DNA of 64,000 bases, taken from positions 6,076,001 through 6,140,000 of the forward strand of contig NC_053193.1 in NCBI RefSeq assembly GCF_905163445.1, read 5' to 3'. Positions 48,401 to 60,400 of this stretch are shown in pieces. This stretch comes from Pararge aegeria (Eukaryota > Arthropoda > Insecta > Lepidoptera > Nymphalidae). A program made the position numbers and the translations under genes. The notes under the pieces were generated by a model. That model made no database searches. It was not told the origin of the DNA and saw nothing but the letters and a program-made list of their open reading frames with translations. Position 1 is the stretch's first letter, and each line of letters starts with the position of its first letter.

Positions 48401-51400
48401 CTTAGAGCAGGGCTAAGTTTAAGGTATCATAAAACGGTACTACCAAAAAGTAAAATATCTGTACAAGCCTTCAAAATTACATAACCATGAAATTAGACCA
48501 TTTAACCTTGGACCTACGCAGTAACAACTTTTGCAGACAACAAAACTATACACTATTTCACTTAATCCACGTTCCTACTATGTCGTGAAGATTAATTTAT
48601 CGTTGGACGAATGTCGTCAGTTCCTTTTCCGTTAAAAAAATTTGGGCGACGCAATGACGACAGTCGTTTTGGTAGTCGTCATTACATCGTCCAATTTTTT
48701 GTACCATTGTATCACTATTGTATCTAGCTGTTCCGATTCGTTTTCGATTCGTTGGCACATCAGTTACCTCTATGTTCTTTTAGGTCAGTAGTATGTGTTT
48801 GCTCTCCAGTATACTGGATGAAAATGAAATGTTATTTTTGTATTCTTTATAGAGAATTCGCAAAAATTACACCCTATTTGTTTCAAGATTTGGCACTGAT
48901 GTTCTTGGTATCGTTTACGAGTGTATGTTGCCAATGGCTCACAGCAAAAACTACTAAAACCACTGCCTGTCTACACGACAAAGTAGGAACGTAGCATAAG
49001 TCATACACATACAACACTTTAGGTTTGTGGTCTGTAACCTTTGTTAACCGTAGTTTTGAGGTTACGGCGTAGCGGTTAAAAGGTCTAATTTAATGGTAAT
49101 GTAAAGTTGTAGTATCTATTACACGATTGCAGTAATGTTTGCTAACATAATAATGTTTCGTTCACAGGCATGCGTATCCTCGTGATGCTTCTCCTGGACA
49201 CTTTACCTATGTTAGGGAACGTCCTGCTGCTGTGTTTCTTTGTCTTCTTCATATTCGGCATCGTTGGAGTTCAGCTTTGGGAAGGTATACTGAGGCAGCG
49301 GTGTGAATTGGTCCTACCACCAAACGTTTTACGGCCCAAGTGAGTTAAAGAAACTTTTTGCACGATTTCTTGTTTACTGTTACTAAGCTTCGATGTTAAA
49401 TTATATCAAAGTTTGTATTAGCTTAAGTTTAGATGAATGATGTCAAGCGTTTGCTTTTGCATTAATGTTGATCAAATATTAATGCGGGAATGTAATACCC
49501 CCCATAGTACTACACACCATACGTGTTGCGTCACAAAAAATCATAGTTTGTATCACAAATACTGTACTATTAACGCATTTTGCCTTAGAAAGGCTATATC
49601 AAACAGATCTTTTACCAGTCTTGCTCGTGTAGATTAGGTACACTATACTATATTGAAGAGTTATATCTCTTCATTAAAGTATAGGGTAGCATACAGAGCA
49701 GAACACATTGCTACTTTTTCACACTGGTAGGTATACCTAAAATAATCCCGAGACATCTATAAAACCATCTGAACTTAGGCTTGCAACCAAATTTTTTATA
49801 TGAATGTTTAATTGGTTCGATGGAAGATTGCAGGTTAATATTTTTAGTTAGAAATTTATTTCATTTAATAAAAATAAAAAAGAATATTTATTTAATACGG
49901 AATAGCAGTATAATATTACAGGTATAGAACATGAATTCCCACAGCCCTTTCGATAAAATAGCAGTCAAATGACTATTTTATTTTGTACCATTTGCTCCGG
50001 AACGCTCGTCTTAGAAGCACGTCCCATTGCTAACTTTGACTGCATGCAATATTTAACGCTTACGTCACAAAGAGCACACAGGGCTGCCACGTTATTTAAT
50101 ATTATTTATTGATGAAGCAAAACCTCGCTCACTAACATTATAAATGCGCATGCTCGATACAAGCTTTACTATACACGTTAATATTGCATTCCGTCATACA
50201 TAAATCGGTCAAACAGTTCGAAAGCATGAAAATTTGATTAAAACTGTACAAAAATTAGATTGATCATGATACATGTAGTTCTAACATCAATTCAAATCGT
50301 ACATTACATAGTCCACTAACAAATTATATTGATACATAGAACCGAATAAGTTAATTCCTTTATCAGTGATGTGGAGCAACCACAGAACATCATTAAAAGT
50401 AGGGTTTCGTATGTGTACTCTGAACTACATTAATAGCGCTTCGTTGCACAAACTACACATTTTTAGGGGGTCTGAAATACGTACCACAAATTAATAATTT
50501 ATTACGTACCATTTGTATTTAAGTGGACTTTCGAACCCAGCTCTAACAACGCCGTGTCAGTGATGCTTTGTTGACCTTGAGAATTAAATAATCTTTTTAA
50601 TGTTTCCTGTGGATTTCAATTTTTTATGGATAAGTTGATTAAAATTTTTATTTGATCTTTCATTTCTCTTAATATGATAAGTCCAAGTGATATTTCAAAG
50701 TGCAGTGCTTAAGTCAAAGTTATTCATATTATTTTCATCTTCCTCATCATTTTATGCAAATAGCACTTTCATTAAATTCGCACAGAGATAAAGCCAAAAA
50801 ACTAGTGGTCTGGTACACCGCGTCACTGATGATACGACAGTTCTGTCGGATAACGTTCCCTACATTGGCAAAGTACATTAATCAGCTTCCTTGACGCGGC
50901 GCCGTCAAGCTACTTTGAAACGCTTCCTTTGAAAGTCCACCTCTATACTAATTCTCACCTTCCAATATTTTAGTAGGAAGTTGAAGCACCAAGAATATCA
51001 CATACTCGTAGCATACTTAGGGTACATAACACCCATCAACCTCCTTAATTTATTTTACAGAGACCTGTCCGAATGGTACCGAGTGCGCGTCAGAGTGAAC
51101 TCGTAAGAATTTGGGATCACAATAAGTGTTATTGAAAATATTGAAATCTGTTGTAACGTGTACCTCTACACATCTGCCGTCCAGATGTGTTTTATCTGCT
51201 TTCCTTTACGAACTGGCAGTTTTATAATCAATACTAGGATTTGACTCATTTTCAAACACAATCACTGACTTCATCAACATATCACTAACATACAGAACTG
51301 CCAGTTTGTTCGAGCGACTACATATGTGAATAGATCTATAGGTTTTCTCTCAATTTTTTTACGCTATATTTTAGGTCTATATTGTTTTCCTGTTTTTTTT

Positions 51401-54400
51401 TTGTTTATTTCTTTCTTACATTTAAAGTGCACTGTATATAACACTACATGTATTATATAAAATAATTTCACCACCTATTTACCCACACATTTTTATATAT
51501 TTTTGACATTTGTTATACCTATCTACTATCTACGTTTTCATATGATTTTTTATTGATACAATTATTACCTATATTGCAATAACTCGGTATCCGTAACACT
51601 TTACAGTTGTAATAATATTATACTTCAGTAGCGTTTAAATACAGATATTCAATGGAATTTCGCACAAAAGCTAAAACCACAATAACAGACCTTATGACTG
51701 TCATCAAGGGGACAAGTATCGTAACCTAAATGGTTCGGGTTCCCGAAACCGTTGTACCGCTCATGCCGTTAACGGATAATGGCCAAAAGGCTATTGGCAT
51801 TAATCTTCTCGATCCACTAATGTTCACCTGACTCTCTCAGTATCCCTTTATAGGCTCTTATTCCAACGCTATAGCTAATTATTTTCACCACCTTAACCCC
51901 TTCGCTTTCATTGTCTGCATGCGATCTTAAATGTGCCATTAAATGTTTAGTATAATCGCATGAATTATAATAATGACCCAGCATCATTAACTGTCTTGAG
52001 TAGAGCTTTACGTAGAACTCATTTATAAAAAAAATACGGTTTAGCTCCATGTAATGACATTTATTAACACAGAATATAAATATGTTTTTCTATTTTCCGA
52101 TATTTTAATTAGATCAACCACTAAGTATAATTTACTAACCATATTAAATTACAGAGCTCAAATAATGTTTTGCATCATTAGCGGAATCACCGCGAATAAG
52201 TTTTATTATACATGAAACTTTATGCAACAGTTATTACACTTTTCAATAATTTAACGGTTGCGATTATTTATAGCCGACTCCATCAAATACTGCAAACATT
52301 TTAGCGATTAGAACTGCAACAAACATTTTAGTATTTTTTCATTGCATACAGCATCTCGTTTCACTACGAGTTTTCGAAAGAGCTGGACTACATTTGCACG
52401 ACGCCTGAAGACAGTGGAATGCACTTGTGTGGAAACTTCCCACCATATCGCTACGGACCTCTGGTGTGCAATGAGACCGCCAAGCCATTTTCATACAACC
52501 ATCCAACTAACAGTTCATGCGTCAACTGGAATCAGTATTACACGAATTGCACGCAACGGGGTTCCAATCCATTCCAAGGGACGATATCTTTCGATAACAT
52601 CGGTCTTGCATGGGTTGCAATATTCTTGGTAAGTTTCATATTAAAACAATAACCGTTAAAATCGGAAAGTATTGCCGAGCATTTCTGAAGCTGTATTTTT
52701 TTCCAGGTAATATCTTTGGAAGGTTGGACAGACATAATGTATTATGTACAAGATGCGCACAGTTTTTGGGACTGGGTCTACTTTGTTCTTCTCATTGTGG
52801 TAACTATTTTTAATTTATCCGATTAAATTCATACGCTCTCAACTTTGCGCTATGTAAGATAACGAAAACTATTAAGATTATCTTATACTGCATCAACTTA
52901 CCACAAGGTGAGATTGCAGTGAAGGTCTAACTTGTAGTGGAATAAAAAAAAATATTTTCAGCGAAATAAATTTATTATAGTAAGTTTTTGCTACTTCTAC
53001 ACACTATACTAATACGAAGTTAATTAGCTAGCTATTCATACGTCAAAGTACACAACCACTTTTAGACCAACATTTAATAGCAAAATTCGAGTAAGTTTAG
53101 AGCGCTGCTTTGTATACAAATCAAATCTTCGCCATATTAAGTGTTTTCTCCTCAGCACAGCTAGCATGGGCAGCAGACAATTATATCCCCAGGGAAAGAA
53201 TATAAATTTATCTTCTCCCATAGCTTTATCGACACTCAGAGCAATGGCGCACAAGTTCAAAAAATAACCAAATAATATATGTGCAATAATAAACTTCTCC
53301 TACTCCATATACGCTTGCTTTAGCAGGTGGACACGTTAATTGTATCCCCTGTCAGGTGATATAATCTGGGGATTTTGTCTCTTGCCCGTGCTAGCCCTGC
53401 AGAGGATATTATTATTTATGTTAACTAGAAATAATTTACTTATAGTCTTCCTTTTACCATTCATAAAAGTTCCTATAAGTGTCCGTTTGTCTATAGATTG
53501 GATCGTTCTTTATGATCAACCTTTGCCTAGTCGTCATAGCGACTCAATTCAGCGAAACAAAGAAACGCGAAATGGAAAGAATGCGGGTTGAAAGGGCTAG
53601 ATTTACGTCGACTTCGACACTCGCCTCGTCTACAAACAATAGCGAACCAGCTACCTGTTACGCTGAAATTGTCAAGTATGTCGCACATTTATGGAGAAGA
53701 TTTAAAAGACGTATGGCTAAGAAAATCAGGTAATTTGTTTTTTATTTTTATTTTTAATAATAAGTGTTTGCTTTTACTTCTATTAATTACATGTGCACAC
53801 TTTATTTAAAATAGTTCGATTTAGTTGGTAAGCTATTTTAGGAATAAATATGTGAGTATAAGAAGTGGGGTATAAAATTTATTTTTACTTTTATCCTGTG
53901 TTAATAAAGATTACTAAAACCATTGCCTTTGGATTTTTTTTTTATTTTTTTAAAATATCACAGTGTACAATTATGAAATCAATATGCTTACAATAAATAT
54001 CCGATGCCTAGATAAAAACATCACATGCGTGAAACCAACTTGCAAAAAATATATATTTCCAATTGACCTTAGTCAACAGTCTAAATAAGTTACGATATGA
54101 ACAAGTCAAACTAATGCCCACTTTCACTAAACCTAGGAATAGCCTTAATCGGATGCCTAGTGATTTTGGTGAATCGGAAAAAAAATTTTTACAAACTCTT
54201 ATGTGATGACTAATGCTAGGCATCTTGTAAAGTTACGACACCCATTCTGCGGATCTTAACTTTAGATGATGCCTAAAGTAATTAGAAGAACAATGAAATA
54301 TATGATAATACAAACACAAAATACCACACCTTGTGGCAAGAACCATAGACAAGTTAGGTTATATGAGTTTATCATCATCATCAACCCATTACCAGCCACG

Positions 54401-57400
54401 TTGTCTATTGAAAATTCCTAGATACATTTACCTTTCACCAATCAGTGAAAGGTAAATACCTCGGAATCTGCTTTGATTAGGTTTACTTACTTAGACATTG
54501 CCTTGTCCGTCGTTAGTGAAAACGGGCATCAGTGCTCATTGGAGTGTCATCTTGCCATACAAAACTGTCTAACCGAGGCACTGACCTTCATAACTAATAA
54601 TAAAGGTCAGTGGCAGGAAAATAATGGCATTAAAGTGACTAAGAATTAATTACCTTAATCTAGTTAACGTCCGTGCAACTATTTTTGTAAAATTTTGTTT
54701 TATAAGCCACTGCTACTTATTTACTTACAACTTTATGACAATACATATGAAACTGTAAAACAAAATCTTTTTTATAATTCATTAATAAAAAAGATTTTGT
54801 TTTACAAAGAGAAATCTTTTTTTATCATATATTTATGATAGAGTTTACAAATATCAACGGGCGGAACTACAATGGCGGACTAGCAGAGAAACTCTTCAAC
54901 TACCCGCAAATCGCCCAAAACAGCATCACCCTTGTTGTCCCCGAGTTCATCCGCAGGTAACCATATTTATTTCATTAAACATTTTACGTGTATCAAATCA
55001 TTTGCAACCTAGTAGACTGAGTGAAATCGCTTTTTTACAATATTATATAAACCTTTTCATTTTTCGACAAAAAAACGCTTTGCCATCAATTCGTGACGAT
55101 GCAGTATACTGCGTCGTCACGAATAGTTAAGCCTGGAAAATTTATGTAAGGCAGCCTGCCTTACATAAAAAATAAAAACAGTTATTAGATGGCTTTCCAT
55201 GCATACATTGGATTTAATAGTTCAATAATGATCAGAAATACAGAATACAAAATACTGACGTTTTAAATTTAATTTAAACAGGGCAACGGAAAAAGTTTGA
55301 CAGAGGAAGTGGGGGACGAACCCCTCACTAGGCCGAGCCTAATGCGCGTGCCATCGCTTTCGGCTGCTGATCTCGAGGTAACTATTTATAAGAAACCTCA
55401 AATAAGATCATGTAGAAGCACCTATACAGTATTAAAATAATTTTAAAGTCCCATAATAGGTACTCTACTTTTGGATATATCTAACGAACATTGTATTGTA
55501 ACTTACAACTAATCTTGTGCAACGGTAAGTAGCAACAGCTACGAGTACTTAGTGTTTAAAAATCATTATTATAAACCCTTTAACCTCTTCTCTCCCCTCA
55601 GAATGAGTGGTTTACTGCCGTTCTCCAACACGCTTTCCAATGTTATGGAGAACTCTCAGGCATGCAGGTTTCCTCACGATGTTTTCCTTCACCATCAGCG
55701 TTATTTTAATTGCTTAAATTAAAAACATAGCATAGCTTATCACAATTAAATTTTGTTGGTTTCTTGTTTATTACTTTATACTATATGGTAACAAGCTCCA
55801 TATTTCCCAGAACGCATCAAACCTGTCGCTCTTATCACCGCCATCTCTCACCCGGAGACGATCTTCAGTCATGTTCAGCGATACTGTTCTTCTACATGTA
55901 CCGAATGCACAGCACTTAGCACATCCTCACAACGTGTGCTCTTCTGAGAAGATGACACAAACCGGTATGTTTAAATTTAAATTAATTATTTAATTCGATC
56001 ATTAAATATATTTACTAGTCATCATGAAATTTTCATTATTTACGCAAAAGTATTTCACGCTTTGCAATCAACCCTTGTGTTAACTATTACGAGGAATTCT
56101 TCAAATACTCTATCACTCTACTTCTTAAAGATTAATTGTTTTATAACACATTCAAACTTTATAATAACTAAACAATATTTATAGATTCATTGTGTCAACG
56201 TGACTGGCTTAAGTGCCAAAGTGGTGAGTCTAAAGACGTAGGTCTAGACACGCTGTTAGACAGGCATGTGATACCTAAACTACACTTCCCCTTCTATTTT
56301 TAGCATTGTTAGGAAAGTGATACTTAGCTGAATTAGACTTAGAAAATAATATTATAACTGATTCAAAATGAATCTGTATAAATCTGCAAACAACCTGCAA
56401 GTGTTCCTGAGATATTCGGATACTATTGACAAAAACACTATAGATACTCTTAGCTAACAGACAATGAGCATAATCCTAAATATTGTTGTTGCTTCTCCTT
56501 TCATCTGTATATAATATTTCACGCTTTTCTTAACTCTTAAATACATGTTTATGATTTGGCGTGTTTTCTTTAATTTACAGCAAAAGTAGCTTCATTAAAT
56601 GTATCATTAGAATAATCTATTAACACTTAATGTTTTGTACATGATTTAAATCTAATGATACATTTTGATAATCTTAGAATAAAGATAAACTTTTTCAAAT
56701 TGCAAATTACTGACACTTATTTGGTCGCATAGAGTTCGACCTGCCTACAGGGGAGACCGCCGAGGAAAGAGCGGCAGCCGGTGGAACCATGTCATGTCAA
56801 GAACTCCTGGCTTTATCTGGAGCCTTGTCAGCCGCTTTACCAACTGGCCAAGTTGCTTTGGACTCTTTTTTCGAGGAACTAACTAAGGGAATAAGTAAAA
56901 GAGCGGGCGATGAAAAAATGGATACCAAGGTACTTAATAGAAAATTAATATTGGAAAATTCAATTAGGAAGTATACAAATTTTAACGACAGCTTTTAAGA
57001 TATCTGTTTAATTACAGATTATTGAAATAGATGACTTTTCCTGTTGTGCTGAGTTAATAGCAGCAGAAGCAGCGGCGGCTGAAAAGAAAAAAAGTCGATT
57101 TTCAAGTGCTTGCATATTCTTTTGGAGGGAGACATCCAAACTATTTTCACTAATGCGGAAGCACATAAAAATCATTGTTAATCATAAGTACTTTCAACAA
57201 GGTACAGTTGGTAAATGGTTTCATCATTATATGTTACTAACGTTTCTTATAAGTTTAACTTTTTTAATTTTTTTTTTTAGGTATTTTACTCGCAATATTG
57301 ATAAACACTTTATCAATGGGCATTGAATATCATAATCAACCTGAAGAATTAACAGTGATTGTTGAGATAAGCAATGTTGTGTTTTCTGCTATATTTGCTG

Positions 57401-60400
57401 TGGAAATGATTCTTAAAATAATTTCTGAAGGACCTTTTAAATATATTTCCAATGGATTCAACGTGTTTGACGGCGTGATAGTGATTTTAAGGTATTTATG
57501 TTCAAATATTGTTTCTTCAATCAATCAATTTTGATGCAGGCAGCTTATTATTATATAGGAAATAGGTAATTTTTTATTTAATATTATTATATTTCAGTCT
57601 GTTAGAGCCTGAATTGGATGCTTGAATTAATAATAATCTTACTCATCATCATGTTATGTATGATGAGCATCGTTTAAAAAACCGTGAACAATAGATTGCA
57701 ATTCTAATTTAAAATTTATTATTACAGTGCATTTGAATTAACACAAAGTATGGGTAATGAACACGATCTAGCTGGAAGTTCAGGTTTATCGGTTCTGCGG
57801 ACGTTTCGACTCCTGCGCATTTTGAAACTTGTGCGCTTCATGCCTAATTTGAGACGACAACTCTTTGTTATGTTGAGAACTATGGACAACGTTGCAGTAT
57901 TTTTTTCTCTTCTTGTACTTTTCATTTTCATATTCAGGTAAATATTCATTTATTTGAAATTTTATACAAGCACTGATACATATCAGGATCAATCATTAAA
58001 AGGGTGTTACGATAGAGTAAAAATAGGTATAAAACTATATATTAATGTCATAAAATAAAATGCATGTTATAAAAAATGGGATTTAATTAAATTGCTAAAT
58101 ATTTTATGCGAATAAAGTATGACCTTGTTTAACTGTTTTTATTTAATTTTTTGTTTTCTTTTTATTTGAGACGTTATACTACTTATAAACTGCATATAGT
58201 TTTTTTACGGGTTTCTTTTATGTATTAATTAATATCTTAACCCACTTGAATAGGTTTCTATCAGATCATTATATGCGATTCTTACAATATTTCCGCTAAA
58301 AAACTATTTCTTGACTACTTCTCTTACTGGACCTTAAATTTTAATTTAATTTATGGATATAATACGATCAAACTTTGTCTACAATCTATGCAAGCTATTT
58401 TCGTAAACAGTAAAAGTTTATATTTAACACCTCATACTAAATGAAATATAATCTATTTTCACACCCGCATTCCTTAAACCCAAGCACTATCTAACTGTGA
58501 GTGATTTATCCTATTTTCATTTTAGTCTAACCCTTCTTATCTGTTTAATCACTTCTACCTGTAACATTATACCTACACACACTACCACTGTCCACACTAT
58601 CTACAACTTTTCTCTTCTACTTGATCTTGTTTATAGATTTTCACGCTTCCTGCTTTTTGTTCACTAAGTTAATTGACACATGCACTTTATCACGTTTCAT
58701 TTTAGATTTAATTTACACCTATGTATTTTATACAGTATATTAATCTATCCTCCTGATATATCGAAAGGACTGTAGTAACCGCACTTTAATCTAATCGTAT
58801 ATTGCGTGGTAACGTTCAGCATCCTCGGTATGAACATCTTCGGGTGCAAATTCTGCAAGAACGATGAAGAGGGCGATCTAGAGTGCGACAGAAAAAACTT
58901 TGATACGCTCTTGTGGGCCTTTGTCACGGTGTTTCAGGTATTGAACATTTTAAATTAAAGTTCCTAACAAAAAATCCAAAACAGACAAAACTTGCAACAT
59001 TACTAAACGCTTACCTACGGGTCCGTTCGCAGTAAACACTCATGACAGAATGACAATTCGTTTAACAAAAGATTGTCCTTATGACGGCTTTACGACTAAC
59101 CACGCGAGTACACAACTGACTTTTCACTCTGCTGCAAGATATTTATATTTCGATTTGACATTACTTATGTATTGTTCAGCAATTATTTGGACACACTTGC
59201 AGTTTAGTGCGTTGTCAATAGGCGTTCAGACGCGTAACCGCTACCCTAGAACCCGCGTAGAAAAGAATAGTACCATTCGTAACAGATTGCTCCAGTGTCA
59301 TCTAGATTCACGATTCACCTTTGTTGTGTCGTACAGTATTTCATTAAAAATTATCGAAAGCACTTTAGTCTGAGAGCTTGGATAAACTTTAGGGTAGATT
59401 GAGGTTGATCGAGCAGAGTCGCGGATTACCCTTTGTTAGTTCCTCTAAGTTCACTGTTACAGCTATATCTACTCAGTAAAACAATTCTCTATCACTTTGC
59501 ATGCTGCTTCTATTATTTAGGTCTGTATGAAACAAGTCATTTTAATGAATTTTTAGTTGTACTAATTTAGGTTTTCTTCGCTAAAACTTTTTCAGAAATT
59601 TTACTTGTTTCGTCAGGTAATCCTGCACTTTTCCTAATTTCAATAATAACCTTGTTTCCAATTCTTCCTTTAATTTAATTTATAAAATATGAAATTCTTA
59701 AAGACATAATAACTTTATTCTTATATTTTCTGCATCAAAGCATTTTATGCATCTAAATGAATGAGTTAAAATATTTTTTTATATATTCAATAAAATCCTA
59801 AAATATTTGAATGAAATTTTCATTATATTTTAATGCACTTTCGTTCGCCTATTTTTCTCTTTTATTTTATGTTTAATTGCATTTTAATATTCAAAAATAA
59901 TGAGGCAGTATATAAAGATGAATGCTAACTAAGATAATATTTTTTGGGGAACTTGCACTAAATAACAATTTAAATACAATATTTAATTTCATAATCATAA
60001 TCCGTTGGTAATGGCGTACCAATGGCGATAACACTGCTTAACTAATTTACTACTTTACGATTTGTTTAATCGTATAATAATGTATAGTAGGAAGTTCAAT
60101 TTACGTAGATATTTCTTATATTTATATTAAAAAGAGCAACAAACGTAAATTAAACTTCTGTTCGAGGAGTCCGGCTGGATGCAGTGTTAACGTCGCATAC
60201 GCAACGTTATTTCATCATAACAACTCGGTCGCAGCGTTTGCGCATAGCATTTTGTTTTTCTTTCATTTTCTCATCGGGCCCACAACGTGCAGTATTCTGG
60301 GCATGTATCTATTCGGTGGTAAGTTTTGCAAGTTCGTCGAAGATAACGGAACTGAGCGGGACTGCACCTGCCCGGAAATCGTTTCTCACCATCCCAAGTG

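Larger units (their letters stand above)
38152..49167 (+). other. 11-kb intron between the IS4 and IS5 exons
   Basis: Bounded by A|GTAAGT and TTCACAG|GC; the phase-1 join gives Ser in RIPS-MRIL, matching vertebrate RVPSMRIL. It holds repeats listed separately (family E, SINE-B twice, a Helitron-like element, SINE-A with a nested LINE tail) and several inverted repeats. I found no reading frame in it that looks like a nested gene. The stretches 38726-40250, 41913-43050, 44160-46110 and 47170-48630 are AT-rich and unassigned apart from the weak repeat family near 43.4, 45.2 and 47.0 kb and an (AT)n run near 45.4 kb. Confidence 0.85.
49340..52351 (+). other. Introns around the cassette exon
   Basis: Apart from the 42-nt exon and the 51208-51309 stem, AT-rich and unassigned. 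Confidence 0.6.

Noticed and set aside
54842..54956. Alternative reading of exon 9 in the third frame (also open)
   Set aside because: It does not fit the phase-2 end of exon 8 and would put exon 10 out of frame.
59050..59373. 107-codon open frame between the turret exons
   Set aside because: Longest simple frame in the window, but with no channel similarity, no splice-phase fit and no domain; likely chance.
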